Below are positions 7,150-16,136 of a stretch of DNA of 64,000 nt, piece after piece (the stretch's first letter is position 1; each line of letters starts with the position of its first letter). The DNA comes from Candidatus Zixiibacteriota bacterium (GTDB lineage Bacteria > Zixibacteria > MSB-5A5 > GN15 > FEB-12): contig JAGNLV010000002.1 in assembly GCA_017999435.1 (NCBI GenBank), positions 434,001-498,000 on the forward strand, given 5' to 3'. The notes under the pieces are model-generated. The model did no database searches and had not been told where the DNA came from. It worked only from the letters and a program-made list of their open reading frames with translations. The position numbers were made by a program, and so were the translations under genes.

Positions 7150-8328
7150 TTACTCCAGCTCCCGCCAGGCGACCTGAATCATGCGGCCGGTGGTGCCGTT
7201 GATAATCAGGCCGAGGCTGCGGTCGTAGTGGAAGCGGGGGTTGTTGCTGAGGTCGATCCGGTTCGACATGAGCGAGCCGTAGAAGTCGGTGTACTGGGCG
7301 AGGTTGAAGTTGACGTTGGGGGCGATGACGGCGCCCGTGAATTCCGAGCTCTGGCCCATCGTGAAACGGGTGCCCCTGGAGTAGACGCGGAAGTTGCCCG
7401 GCTTGCCGCCCGAGTTGACGGTGGCTTTGTTGCGCAGGTCGATGTTGCCGGTCACGTAGAGCTCAACCTGCGCGCCCGGGGCGAGCACCAGCTTGGCCGA
7501 CTGCTCCAGCAGAATGTCATCAAGGACGTAGGTGCCGCTCTCGAGGACCATGGTCTGGCCGGCGCCGATGCGGAGGTCGCGGCTGCCGTTGTTGTAGGTG
7601 AAGCTGCCCGACATGCCGAGGGGGGCGCGGTTGACGGCTTCGGCGTCGGCGAACTGGGTCGGGCTGATGAGCTTGCTGAAATCAAGTTCCGGCGCCTGGG
7701 AGGAGGTGTCGCCGAGCACGCGGCCGGTGCCGGTGATGGTGATGGCGCCGGCCTGGGCCGTGTAGACATCGCCGCTGATGGTCGGGTTATTCTCGATCAC
7801 AATGGGGCCGTTGGATCCGACCGATCCGTAGGCGTTGACCGCCGAACCGGCGTAGCTGGCCGAATCGGAGTTCCAGGAGTCGGTGCTGACGCTGTTGCCG
7901 ATCGCCACGCCGCTGTCGGCAAAGAGGCCATAGCGGAACGGGTAGAACGGCTCGGGGGCGAGGGTGGCTTCGATGGTGGAGCGGGCGCCGTTGACCTCCC
8001 CCTGGGAGAGCAGGACGACGCTGTCGGCCAGGGCGGGTTCGCTCAGGCTGTCGCGGACCGACACCGAGTACGCGCCGCCGGCGAAGGCGACGCCGGCCAG
8101 CCCGGCATTCCAGCCGGGGGTGGCGTTGATCACGGTGTGGGCGTGCTGCACGCCTGCTTCCGCAATATAGAAGGAGCGGTCGGAATTGATCTTGTTGAAG
8201 GACAGGTCGATCTCGGTCTGCGAGTTGTCGATCGCCATCAGGGCGATCAGCGAGAGCATCCCGGTGAGCACCAGCGCGATTAAGAGTGCGCTGCCTCTCT
8301 GACTGTTGCTTTGCGTGCGGTTCATCAT
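7150..8328 (-). CDS. PilX-type pilus assembly protein / pseudopilin-like
   Basis: 392 residues. The N-terminus (QRGSALLIALVLTGMLSLIALMAI) is a prepilin-like leader: basic segment, Gly then a hydrophobic helix. Glu5 of classical pilins is missing, as is usual in PilX-type minor proteins. Next come NSQTEIDLSFNKINSDRSFYIAEAG, a segment typical of PilX/GspK-like N-terminal regions, and a long beta-rich C-terminal domain (VYTAQAGAITITGTGRVLG, LVLAPGAQVELYVTGNIDLRN) resembling polymer-surface or adhesin-like domains often fused to PilX. A role in type IV pilus or pseudopilus function is likely, but no other pilus gene is in the window. GGGAGTTTGAGA precedes ATG 8328; a second ATG directly follows. 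Confidence 0.7.
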   Translation of the reverse strand: MMNRTQSNSQRGSALLIALVLTGMLSLIALMAIDNSQTEIDLSFNKINSDRSFYIAEAGVQHAHTVINATPGWNAGLAGVAFAGGAYSVSVRDSLSEPALADSVVLLSQGEVNGARSTIEATLAPEPFYPFRYGLFADSGVAIGNSVSTDSWNSDSASYAGSAVNAYGSVGSNGPIVIENNPTISGDVYTAQAGAITITGTGRVLGDTSSQAPELDFSKLISPTQFADAEAVNRAPLGMSGSFTYNNGSRDLRIGAGQTMVLESGTYVLDDILLEQSAKLVLAPGAQVELYVTGNIDLRNKATVNSGGKPGNFRVYSRGTRFTMGQSSEFTGAVIAPNVNFNLAQYTDFYGSLMSNRIDLSNNPRFHYDRSLGLIINGTTGRMIQVAWRELE

Positions 8329-8637
8329 TTCTCAAACTCCCTTTCACTGCGGTTGAGCTATGGCCTACGTGGGGGCCATGAGGGCAAACGCGGTGCCAAG
8401 TCGGAAAGGGAGGGGCCAGGGGGGCCAAGTGGTTGACCGCAGGTTGGTTGGAGGCGAGATCAGAGATTGCACAGAGAACCGGACTTCACCCCGGGCGTCC
8501 GATCTCCTGCATCGCGGTGCGCAGTCATGCGCACACCCGGCGCCGGTGCGGCAGAAAGCGGCCGGGATTTGCACAGCGCGGCCGAGGGTGCTCGCGGCGG
8601 GCGGGGCGGGAGCGGGGGCGGCCCGCGGCCGCGACCC
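8329..8637. other. Intergenic region with no gene seen
   Basis: Between the PilX-like gene and the DinB gene, both on the minus strand. Short frames here lack start signals. The stretch 8588-8640 is very G+C rich with several GCGGGCGGGG-type runs that may fold, but no U-tract terminator is seen. Confidence 0.5.
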
Positions 8638-9126
8638 TCATCCGAAAGACCGCTCGCGCCCGAGGACGCGGCGGATCATGGCGATCTGGCCGCAGTGGTA
8701 GAACGTGTGCATGCACATGAAGGAGGCGGCGTTCAGGCGAACAGCGTTGAAACCGGCGTCTTTCGGCAGCGGCTCGTCGAGGTCGTCATCGGACACGCCG
8801 GGGAGAACGTCGATCAGGCGGTCGTGCAGATCGAGCAGTTCGCTGCGCAAGGCGGCCAGCGACGGATAGGCTTTGGGATCATTGGTGATGGCGCTGCCCC
8901 GGTCAAAGAGCTGCTTGTAGGAGGACGGGAGCATCACCGGCAGCGAGCCGATCATGGCCAGGACGTGGTTGACGTTGTAGACGAGGTGGCCGGTGAGCCA
9001 GCGGATGTGCAGGAGGCTGTCGCGTCCGCGGACCATGGATTCCTCCTCGGTGATATCGTCGAGCAGAGCTTTGAGAGCGCGCTGGTTTATGCGCATCATG
9101 TAGAGCAGATTCTCGCTGTTGGTCAT
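8638..9126 (-). CDS. DinB-family four-helix metalloprotein
   Basis: 162 residues, the usual size of DinB/YfiT-like putative thiol-dependent hydrolases. The four-helix bundle is visible, with His residues that would form the metal triad: HLVYNVNHV (about residues 47-54) and [10 protein letters not shown] (about 139-148). Proteins of this fold include mycothiol- or bacillithiol-dependent transferases, but many members have no known role and the substrate cannot be told here. The start ATG 9126 is 51 bases from a well-formed promoter. Divergent from msrB. Confidence 0.8.
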   Translation of the reverse strand: MTNSENLLYMMRINQRALKALLDDITEEESMVRGRDSLLHIRWLTGHLVYNVNHVLAMIGSLPVMLPSSYKQLFDRGSAITNDPKAYPSLAALRSELLDLHDRLIDVLPGVSDDDLDEPLPKDAGFNAVRLNAASFMCMHTFYHCGQIAMIRRVLGRERSFG

Positions 9127-9176
9127 GGCGTCCTCGTTTCAGTCGTTGCGGCGCAGAGAGTGCTGTCCGTGCGGGT

Positions 9177-9205
9177 ATGATACGCCGGGGGCCGCGCGGG
9201 GGCAA
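9177..9205 (-). promoter_or_regulatory. Promoter of the DinB gene
   Basis: On the minus strand: TTGCCC (9205-9200), 17-base spacer, TATCAT (9182-9177). Confidence 0.7.
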
Positions 9206-9301
9206 GGGGGAAGATGGGGCGCGTTTTCGGAAACCGCCGGCAGCGGGGAGTGTTACAGCAGTGCGGCGGCCGCAGCAGCCGCCGGCGGCAAGGAAAAACC
9301 G

Positions 9302-9886
9302 ATGGCAAGAACCGGACTGGCAATGATCGCATGCGCGGCGGCGCTCGGCCTCTTCTCGGCGATTGCCGGCACACAGGCTGGCGCGCCGGCGAAGGAGACA
9401 GCGGCCAAGGCCGGACAGGCGAAAGCCAAGGGGAACGCGATGGGCGAGAAGATACAGAAGACCGACGAAGAGTGGCGGGCACAATTGACGCCTGAGCAGT
9501 ACCGGATCACCCGGGAGTGCGGCACGGAACCGCCCTTCAGCGGCAAGTACTACTACCACCGCGAGGACGGCACCTACCGCTGCATCGGCTGCGGCAATGC
9601 GCTGTTCACCTCGGGGACCAAGTACGAATCCGGGTCGGGCTGGCCGAGTTTCTGGCAGCCGGCGTCGCCGCAAGCGATTGAGCAGAAGACCGACCGGAGC
9701 CACGGCATGGCGCGGACAGAGGTTGTGTGCGGAAAGTGCGGGGCCCACCTCGGGCATGTTTTCCCCGACGGGCCGCGGCCGACCGGGCTGCGCTACTGCA
9801 TCAACTCGGTGGCGCTCGATTTCACGAAAGACACGGCCGCTGCGGACAGCGCCGACGCCGCAGCGGACTCCTCGAAAGGGGACTGA
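9302..9886 (+). CDS. msrB: Peptide-methionine (R)-S-oxide reductase, exported
   Basis: 194 residues. Reduces the R-epimer of methionine sulfoxide in proteins. An N-terminal signal peptide (residues 1-26, ending IAGTQAGA) is followed by an Ala/Lys-rich linker and the MsrB domain from about residue 55: two zinc CxxC pairs (CIGC, CGKC), the GSGWPSFW substrate motif, and the catalytic Cys in [12 protein letters not shown] 9302 is chosen over the frame from 9119, because an AAGGAAA ribosome site lies before it and the signal peptide starts there. Export fits repair of oxidised periplasmic proteins. The C-terminal tail is Ala/Asp-rich. Followed by a perfect hairpin. Confidence 0.92.
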   Translation: MARTGLAMIACAAALGLFSAIAGTQAGAPAKETAAKAGQAKAKGNAMGEKIQKTDEEWRAQLTPEQYRITRECGTEPPFSGKYYYHREDGTYRCIGCGNALFTSGTKYESGSGWPSFWQPASPQAIEQKTDRSHGMARTEVVCGKCGAHLGHVFPDGPRPTGLRYCINSVALDFTKDTAAADSADAAADSSKGD

Positions 9887-10005
9887 GGCGGGTTGCCGGC
9901 CGCGCTCCGGGCGGTTGCCCGACCGCGCGGCGTGCTCCGGCTGACAGGCGATGGCGCGCCGGGGGACTGTATGAGCCGCCGGTCGCATTGCGCCAACCGG
10001 TCGCC

Positions 10006-10029
10006 GTCAGGCGCCAGGAGGCGCCTGAC
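10006..10029. terminator. Convergent hairpin between msrB and the oligopeptidase
   Basis: Perfect 10-bp inverted repeat GTCAGGCGCC (10006-10015) / GGCGCCTGAC (10020-10029) with an AGGA loop. It lies between convergent genes and could end both transcripts; no T run on either side. Confidence 0.6.
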
Positions 10030-10052
10030 CCCGGTGACCCGCGGGGGAAATT

Positions 10053-12185
10053 CTATTTCATGCGCACGTTGAGGGCTCTGAAGACGAACGACCACTGGTC
10101 GGTCTGTTCTTCAATCTGCTTGCTGATCGGTTTGCCCTGGCCGTGGCCCGCCTTCGGCTCGATGCGCAGGAGAACGGGGGTTTCGGGGGTGGCGTCGGCG
10201 GCCTGGAGCCGGGCCGTCATTTTGCGGGCGTGCATCGGATCGACCCGGCTGTCGGACAGCCCGGCGGTCAACAGCACGGCGGGGTAGTCCGCGCTCTCTG
10301 TCACATGGTGGTAAGGGGAGTAGGCAAGCAGGTAGGCGAACTGCTCGGGATCCTCGCTCGAGCCGTACTCGGGCACCCAGATGCGGGCGGCGAGGAACCG
10401 GTGGTAGCGGATCATGTCGAGGAGCGGTACGGCGACGATGGCGGCGCGGAAGAGGTCGGGCCGCTGGACCAGCACGGCGCCGGTCAACAGGCCGCCGTTG
10501 GAGCCGCCGGAGATGCACAGCCGGGCGGGACTCGTGTAGCCCTCGGCGATGAGGTACTCGGCGGCGGCAATGAAGTCGTCGAAGCTGTTCTGCTTGTTCC
10601 CGAGCTTGCCGGCGTCGTGCCACGCTTCCCCGTATTCGCCGCCTCCCCGGATGTTGGGAAGGGCGTAGATGCCTCCCTGGTCGTACCAGACCGCCAGGGT
10701 GCGCGAGAAATACGGGGTCATGGTGACGTTGAAGCCGCCGTAGCCATAGAGGAAAGCCGGGTTGGAGCCGTCGAGAGGGATCCCCTCGCGGTGCACGAGG
10801 AACATAGAGACCGGAGTGCCGTCGTGCGACTTGTACCAGACCTGCTTGACGACCAGGTTGGAGAGGTCGACCCCGGCGTCGAGCTGCGCCCACAGGGCGA
10901 CGGTGTCGGCGGCAAAGTCGTAGCGGTAGATGGCCGAGGGCGTGTCAAACGAGCTGAAGTAGTAGAACAGCTCGCGGCCGTCCAGTTCGCCGGAGACGCT
11001 GTAGACGGTTCCCGGCGACGGGGTGGGCAGAGTGCGCAAGAGGCGGCCCTCCATCGTGAACACTTCCACCACCGAGTAGGCGTTCTGGAGCGAGCGGGTG
11101 ACCAGGCGGCCGCCGACCGGGGCCGCGCTCTCGAGGATGGCCTCGCGCTCGGGGATGATCTCCACCCAGTTCTCGATGCCGGGCTTCTCATACTGCCCCC
11201 GCATCAGGCGAAACCGCGGGGCGTTGAGATTGGTGAAGGCGAGGAAGCAGTCGTCGAGGGGCGTGACGTTCACGGTCGCCTCCACATCGTCATAGAGCCG
11301 GGTGAAGGAGGAGGCGGGATCGGTGCGGTCGCGGACGTAGGTGTCGATGTCGGACCATCCCCGGTAGACGGCGACGAGGAGCCGGCGGCCGTCCGGCGAC
11401 AGCCCCACGCCCGGCCAGGCCGCCTTGTCGAGTTCGGAGCCGAAGATGAGGGAGTCCGCACGCCAGTCGTCGCCGAGGCGGTGCAGGTAGACCCAGCGGT
11501 GGTAGCGTTCGTCCCCCGGCGGCACCGTCCCCGGCTCGGGGAAGCGGGTGTAGTAGAAGCCACTATTGTCGGGCAACCAGGCGAGGCTCACCGAGGTGGT
11601 ATAGGGAATCGTGTCGGGGAGGCGGGTGCGGTCGGCGGTGCGCATGATGTAGAGGACGGATTGCTCGGAGCCGGAGGCGGAGACGCCGTAGGCCAGAAGC
11701 GAACCGTCATCGGTCAGGTGCGACCAGTCCAGGGCGGCGGTGCCGTCGGCCGACAGGGTGTTGGGGTCGAGCAGAACCGCGGGCTGACCGGCGAGGCCGC
11801 GCTGGACGTAGAGCACGGGCTGGTTCTGGCTGCCGTCGCGCCGTTTGAAGAAGTACAGGCTGTCGCGCACTTCGGGAGTCGAGATACTGCCCATCGACAT
11901 GAGTGCGGCGATGCGGTCGTGGAGTTTGGCGCGGTCCGGGTAGGTGTCCACGTACTCGCGCAGGTAGGTCCACTGGGCCTCGGTCCAGCCGGCGATGGCG
12001 GCCGAGTCGCCGCCTTCGAGCCAGCGGTACGGATCCGCCAGCGCGACGCCGTGGAGGGTGTCGATGACGGTGTGCACCGGGGTGGGCGGGGGCGCGGCGG
12101 GAACGGACGGGGCGGCGGCGATCGCCAGGGCGGCGGCGATCAGAACGGCGAGGCGCAGCATGGAGGCGGTGAGCGGGGCAGGCAT
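10053..12185 (-). CDS. Prolyl oligopeptidase (S9A), exported
   Basis: 710 residues. Serine peptidase that cuts short peptides after proline. A hydrophobic N-terminal segment (MLRLAVLIAAALAIAAAPSVPA) suggests export. Then PYRWLEGGDSAAIAGW, typical of the family start, a seven-bladed propeller to about residue 430, and the alpha/beta-hydrolase domain: catalytic Ser in GGSNGG, Asp in DSRVDP, His in AGHGQG, plus NIRGGGEYG forming the oxyanion region. Length matches the family. GAGAGGAGACCCC sits before ATG 12185; ATG 12161 is an alternative. The gene is monocistronic with its own promoter. Confidence 0.93.
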   Translation of the reverse strand: MPAPLTASMLRLAVLIAAALAIAAAPSVPAAPPPTPVHTVIDTLHGVALADPYRWLEGGDSAAIAGWTEAQWTYLREYVDTYPDRAKLHDRIAALMSMGSISTPEVRDSLYFFKRRDGSQNQPVLYVQRGLAGQPAVLLDPNTLSADGTAALDWSHLTDDGSLLAYGVSASGSEQSVLYIMRTADRTRLPDTIPYTTSVSLAWLPDNSGFYYTRFPEPGTVPPGDERYHRWVYLHRLGDDWRADSLIFGSELDKAAWPGVGLSPDGRRLLVAVYRGWSDIDTYVRDRTDPASSFTRLYDDVEATVNVTPLDDCFLAFTNLNAPRFRLMRGQYEKPGIENWVEIIPEREAILESAAPVGGRLVTRSLQNAYSVVEVFTMEGRLLRTLPTPSPGTVYSVSGELDGRELFYYFSSFDTPSAIYRYDFAADTVALWAQLDAGVDLSNLVVKQVWYKSHDGTPVSMFLVHREGIPLDGSNPAFLYGYGGFNVTMTPYFSRTLAVWYDQGGIYALPNIRGGGEYGEAWHDAGKLGNKQNSFDDFIAAAEYLIAEGYTSPARLCISGGSNGGLLTGAVLVQRPDLFRAAIVAVPLLDMIRYHRFLAARIWVPEYGSSEDPEQFAYLLAYSPYHHVTESADYPAVLLTAGLSDSRVDPMHARKMTARLQAADATPETPVLLRIEPKAGHGQGKPISKQIEEQTDQWSFVFRALNVRMK

Positions 12186-12230
12186 ACGGGGTCTCCTCTC
12201 GATAGTCGCGAGCGTTCGACGATTGGGAAG

Positions 12231-12259
12231 AATATATCGCCGGCGGGCGGGGGCGGCAA
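12231..12259 (-). promoter_or_regulatory. Promoter of the prolyl oligopeptidase gene
   Basis: On the minus strand: TTGCCG (12259-12254), 17-base spacer, TATATT (12236-12231). Confidence 0.7.
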
Positions 12260-12283
12260 TGGTTTTGGCGGAGCGGCGCGGGC

Positions 12284-12314
12284 AAAGAAAACGGGCCGGC
12301 GCGAGACCGGCCCG
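12284..12314 (-). terminator. Intrinsic terminator of the H1/SWIB gene
   Basis: On the minus strand: CGGGCCGG, loop of 7, CCGGCCCG, then TTTTCTTT. A proper stem with a U-rich tail, 27 bases after the stop codon. Confidence 0.85.
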
Positions 12315-12340
12315 GGAACATGCTACGGAATCGGCGACGA

Positions 12341-12955
12341 CTACTTGAGGTGCTTGGAGACGTGCTTGGTCATGTCAAACATCGAGACCTGACCTCTGCC
12401 GCCAAAGACCTTTCTCAGCTTGTCGTCGGCGTTGATCATGCGCTTGTTCTTGGCATCCTGCAAGTTGTTCTTCTTGATGTACGCCCAGAGCTTCTTGGTG
12501 ACCTCGGTCCGGGGCATCGGCTTGCTGCCGACGACATCGGCGAGTTCCGGCGAAGGGGTGAGCGGTTTCATGAATGCCGGGTTCGGCGCTCGCTTAGACG
12601 CTTTCTTCTTTGCCGCCTTCTTGGTGGCCCTTTTGGCGGTCTTCTTGGCCGTCTTCTTCTTCGGCGTCGCCTTCTTGGCCGTCTTGCGGACGGCCTTCTT
12701 GGTCGCCTTCTTCGCCGTCTTCCTCTTGGGCGCCGCTTTCTTCTTCGGCGCGGCCTTCTTGGCCGGCTTCTTGGCCGCTTTTTTCTTCTTGGGGGCGGCT
12801 TTCTTCTTGAGCGGCTTCTTGGCGGCGGGCGCCTTCTTCACGGACTTCTTCGCCACCTTCTTCTTCGGGGCGGCCTTCTTGGTCTTCTTGGCAGCCTTCT
12901 TCGTGGTCTTCTTGGCCGCCTTCTTCGCAGTGGCTTTCTTCTTTGCTACTGCCAT
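12341..12955 (-). CDS. Histone H1-like Lys/Ala-rich protein with C-terminal SWIB domain
   Basis: 204 residues. Residues 1 to about 125 are almost only Lys, Ala, Thr and Pro in AAKK / PKKK repeats, like the C-terminal tail of eukaryotic H1 and the bacterial Hc1/AlgP-type proteins. From about 127 a folded domain follows (NPAFMKPLTPSPELADVVG, then MPRTEVTKKLWAYIKKNNLQD, INADDKLRKVFGG, MFDMTKHVSKHL), which is a SWIB/MDM2-like domain. ATG 12955 is preferred over 12973 because AAAGGAG lies 7 bases upstream. The basic tail should bind DNA non-specifically; the SWIB domain probably binds a partner protein. In Chlamydia SWIB occurs in chromatin-related proteins and a topoisomerase; here it is fused to an H1-like tail. 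Own promoter and terminator. Confidence 0.88.
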   Translation of the reverse strand: MAVAKKKATAKKAAKKTTKKAAKKTKKAAPKKKVAKKSVKKAPAAKKPLKKKAAPKKKKAAKKPAKKAAPKKKAAPKRKTAKKATKKAVRKTAKKATPKKKTAKKTAKRATKKAAKKKASKRAPNPAFMKPLTPSPELADVVGSKPMPRTEVTKKLWAYIKKNNLQDAKNKRMINADDKLRKVFGGRGQVSMFDMTKHVSKHLK

Positions 12956-13088
12956 CTGTTGCTCCTTTAGCATGGAGGGTTTGAGTGGTTCTCTAATGGT
13001 CTATTGCGCGTTGCGAGTTGCTTTCTTTCTAAAGGACTCCTGGTCATCGACGGCGTTGCTTCCTCTGGGCCACTGTTGCATTCGGGTT

Positions 13089-13118
13089 AACATACGTTTG
13101 TTTGAAATTTTTTTGCAA
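13089..13118 (-). promoter_or_regulatory. Promoter of the H1/SWIB gene
   Basis: On the minus strand: TTGCAA (13118-13113), 18-base A-rich spacer, TATGTT (13094-13089), giving a leader of about 125 bases. The region 13082-13160 is strikingly AT-rich for the window. Confidence 0.55.
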
Positions 13119-13210
13119 GGAAAAAGTGCACATTTCCGGTTGCGCGCGGGTTTTTTTTTGCGCCGGTTTTCATAGGAGAATCGGCGCATCGGCAGCCGCG
13201 CGCGCCGCGT

Positions 13211-14404
13211 TCATCCCCGCCGCAGCACGAGCACGGGAGCTTCCTGCGGACAGCCGAGGCGGAATGGGAACCAGTGTCCGACGCCCGCGGTGGTGTAGAG
13301 ACGACTCTCACTGAGAGCGTATTCGCCCCAGAGGTAGCGATCGGGCCAGAGGGGTTCGAAGGCGGAGCGGCCCATGAGTCCGATCTGCCCGCCGTGCGTG
13401 TGGCCGGCGAGCGTGAGCGAGACTCCCGTCTGCGCCGCGTAGTCGAAGGCATCGGGGCGATGGCTCATGAGGACGACGGTATCGTCGGAAGCGGCGTCCT
13501 GGAGCGCGGCGTCGATCGTGCGCCGGTAGAACTCATGCTCCTTGGCGCCCATGCGGCGCGGATCGTCGATGCCGGCGACGTACAGGCGGCGGCCGCCGAC
13601 CGCGAGCGGTACGCCCCGGTCGACCAGCAGGGGGACCGGCGAGCGGTCGAAGATCGCGCGGACCTCCTCGATGCCCCGGAAATACTCGTGGTTGCCGAGG
13701 GAGGCGAAGGCGCCGAGCGGGGCCCGGAAGCCGTCGATCATCCGCAGGGCATCGAACAGCAGCGCGAGATCGTCGGCCACATCGCCGGTCACGAGGACCA
13801 GGTCGGGACGGAGCGGTTCCGCTTTCCGCAGCACCTCCTCGAGATCGTCGAGCGTGACATAGTGGCGGAGATGCAGGTCGGAGAGGTGGAAGATGCGCAG
13901 GCCGTCGAGCGGCGCGGGAAGGCCGGGGAGGGGGAATTCGCGGGGCGCCACGGCGACGCCGGTGAAGGCGCGGGCCACGCCGCCGAGGCCGGCCCCCAGG
14001 GTCGCCGCGGGGATGGCGGCGGCGACCGCTTTGAAAACCAGGCGGCGGTTGTGATCGGGGAGGTCGGGGGCGGTTGCCCGGCGCGAGCGCAGCTTGTCGA
14101 ACGTCCAGCGGAGGAAGTGGACGATCCCGGAGACGGGGAGCGAGAGCATGAGGGCGACCAGCAGGACGAAAGCGAGGGCGGTGGCGGCGGCGCCCGGCGC
14201 GGCCAGCCAGGAGGCGGCGTAGTACTCGCCCAGCCCCCACAGCCCGGCGCAGAGTGTGCCGACAAGCGGCAGCAGAAGCCCGGTCCGCCGGATCCACCGC
14301 ACGCGCCACCAGGAAGGGTTGAAGAGGCGCAGGAGGAGGATCTCGACGGAGCCGAAGACGAGGATCACGGCGGTGGCGAAGATGAGCGGAAAGAACGAAC
14401 GCAT
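13211..14404 (-). CDS. Membrane-anchored metallophosphoesterase
   Basis: 397 residues. The first ~100 hold three hydrophobic segments (FFPLIFATAVILVFGSVEIL; LLLPLVGTLCAGLWGLG; ATALAFVLLVALMLSLPVSG). A further Ala/Gly-rich segment precedes the catalytic domain. The calcineurin-like metal motifs are all present from about residue 175: SDLHL, GDVADD, GNHEY, MSHRPD and GHTHGGQ. This is the YkuE/YaeI type, some members of which hydrolyse UDP-2,3-diacylglucosamine or act at the cell envelope; the substrate is unknown here. The gene lies 108 bases after trkH on the same strand. Confidence 0.85.
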   Translation of the reverse strand: MRSFFPLIFATAVILVFGSVEILLLRLFNPSWWRVRWIRRTGLLLPLVGTLCAGLWGLGEYYAASWLAAPGAAATALAFVLLVALMLSLPVSGIVHFLRWTFDKLRSRRATAPDLPDHNRRLVFKAVAAAIPAATLGAGLGGVARAFTGVAVAPREFPLPGLPAPLDGLRIFHLSDLHLRHYVTLDDLEEVLRKAEPLRPDLVLVTGDVADDLALLFDALRMIDGFRAPLGAFASLGNHEYFRGIEEVRAIFDRSPVPLLVDRGVPLAVGGRRLYVAGIDDPRRMGAKEHEFYRRTIDAALQDAASDDTVVLMSHRPDAFDYAAQTGVSLTLAGHTHGGQIGLMGRSAFEPLWPDRYLWGEYALSESRLYTTAGVGHWFPFRLGCPQEAPVLVLRRG

Positions 14405-14512
14405 AGTATCCTTTGAGTTGCCCGGTTCCCGGCGGCGGGCGCCGCGCCGGGATCACCGACAGCACAGCTTGCCTCGATCATAACGATGCGCGCGGCCGGA
14501 GGTTCCCTCCGC

Positions 14513-16114
14513 TCATTTGCGCCAGATAGCCGGGCGCAGGACGATGAGGACGGTGAAGATTTCGAGCCGTCCCAGCAGCATCGAGAGCACCAGGAGCCAC
14601 TTGGCCGGGGCGGGAATCCAGCCGTAGTTTTCGACCGCGCCGACGCCGGCCAGGCCGGGGCCGACGTTGCCGAGGGTGGCGATCGAGGCGGAGGCCGCGG
14701 TGATCATGTCGGGGATGAAGAGCATCAGGAGCATGCTGGTCAGGACGAAGAGCCCGGTGAAGAAGACGAACAGGGCGGCGATGCTGATGATCTTGTCGTT
14801 GTCCAGCGGCTGGCCGCCCACTTTGACGGGGGCGACCAGGCGCGGCTGGGTGAGTTTGCGCACGACGTTGGCGGCCGCCTTGGCGACGACCATGACGCGG
14901 ATCATCTTGATGCCGCCGCCGGTGGAACCGGCCATGCTCCCGAAAAACATGAGCACCATGAGGAGGAAGCGCACGAAATCCGGCCACATGTCGAAATCGG
15001 CGGTCGAGAACCCGGTGGTGGTGGTGACCGAGACGACCTGGAACAGGGCGGCGCGGAAGCAGTCGGCGAGGCCCTCGAGTCTGGACTGCTCCGTGAGATA
15101 GCGCTCGAGGAAAGCGGTCTCGGTCGGCGGATGGGCGCGGAAGCTGCGCGCCGCCTCCGCCATCGGCTCCAGTCCCTGAAGGTAGAGCACAATGGTGGCC
15201 GCCAGGGCTGCGAGGGCGATGACGGCGGAATAGAAGATGAACTCGCTGTTGTGCGTCAGCGACCGGAGGTCGCCCCGGAGGGCCTTGAAGTGCAGGAGAA
15301 AGTTGACGCCGGCGAGGTACATGAACACGATGATGACCCATTCGATGTATGGGGAATTGTAGGCGGCGACCGAGGCGTTGCGGGTGGAGAAGCCGCCCGT
15401 GGCCATGGTGGCGAAGGAGTGGTTGACGGCGTCGAACCAGGTCATCCCCCCGAAGATCAGCAGCACCGTCTGCAGGGCGGTGAGCAGCACGTAGACTCCC
15501 CAGAGCACCTGGGCGGTCTGGGCGAGACGGGGGCGGAGCTTGTCGTGCGAGGGGCCGGGGACCTCCCCGCGGTACATGCTGTACGCGCTGACCCCCATGG
15601 CGGGGAAGATGACGATCGCCAGGGTGATGATCCCCATGCCGCCCAGCCAGTGCGTGAGCGAGCGGAGGAAGAGGAGGGAGCGGGGGACGGCCTCGATGTT
15701 GCTGAGGATGGTGGCGCCGGTGGTGGAGAAGCCGGACATGATCTCGAAATAGGCGTCGGTGAACGCCCGCAGCCCGCTCACCGAGCCGTCGGGCATGCCC
15801 ACGCGCCAGAAATAGAGGAAGAGGGGGAGGGCGGCGACAAAGGTGAGGGTGAGCCAGCCGATGGTGACGATGGCGTATCCCTCGCGGAGGCCCTGGCGCC
15901 CGCGGCCCCTCCGGAAGAGCGCGGCCAGGAGGGTGCCGACGGCGAGGCCGAAGACGGCCGCGACCAGGAGGCCGGAGGCATCGGCGGCCGCGAACAGCCG
16001 GGGCAGCCCCTGTACGCGGCCGTCCCACAGCGCGATGGCCAGAGGGGCCAGCAGGAAGCCGCCCATCACCTGCATCAGCTTGCCCAGTGCGTAGAGGACG
16101 GCGGCGACATTCAT
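14513..16114 (-). CDS. trkH: Trk potassium uptake membrane subunit TrkH
   Basis: 533 residues. Channel-forming part of the Trk K+ uptake system. Hydrophobic throughout, with the four pore repeats marked by selectivity-filter-like segments: SGFSTTGATI, MATGGFSTRN, TTTTGFSTAD and the glycine-rich GSMAGSTGGGIK. The last repeat ends in TLGNVGPGL. Start ATG 16114 has GGAG eight bases before it. It follows trkA by 22 bases, so both are made together and gated by nucleotide binding to TrkA. Confidence 0.94.
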   Translation of the reverse strand: MNVAAVLYALGKLMQVMGGFLLAPLAIALWDGRVQGLPRLFAAADASGLLVAAVFGLAVGTLLAALFRRGRGRQGLREGYAIVTIGWLTLTFVAALPLFLYFWRVGMPDGSVSGLRAFTDAYFEIMSGFSTTGATILSNIEAVPRSLLFLRSLTHWLGGMGIITLAIVIFPAMGVSAYSMYRGEVPGPSHDKLRPRLAQTAQVLWGVYVLLTALQTVLLIFGGMTWFDAVNHSFATMATGGFSTRNASVAAYNSPYIEWVIIVFMYLAGVNFLLHFKALRGDLRSLTHNSEFIFYSAVIALAALAATIVLYLQGLEPMAEAARSFRAHPPTETAFLERYLTEQSRLEGLADCFRAALFQVVSVTTTTGFSTADFDMWPDFVRFLLMVLMFFGSMAGSTGGGIKMIRVMVVAKAAANVVRKLTQPRLVAPVKVGGQPLDNDKIISIAALFVFFTGLFVLTSMLLMLFIPDMITAASASIATLGNVGPGLAGVGAVENYGWIPAPAKWLLVLSMLLGRLEIFTVLIVLRPAIWRK

Positions 16115-16136
16115 GGCGACGGCTCCGGCATGAGGG

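Noticed and set aside
10143-12392. 749-codon plus-strand open frame
   Set aside because: It is antisense to the prolyl oligopeptidase gene and its translation is a low-complexity Gly/Val/Arg/Asp shadow caused by high G+C; no start signal or family features.
13140-13165. Terminator at the nine-T run near 13150
   Set aside because: The T run is on the plus strand, where no gene ends, and the GC-rich sequence before it forms only a very short stem.
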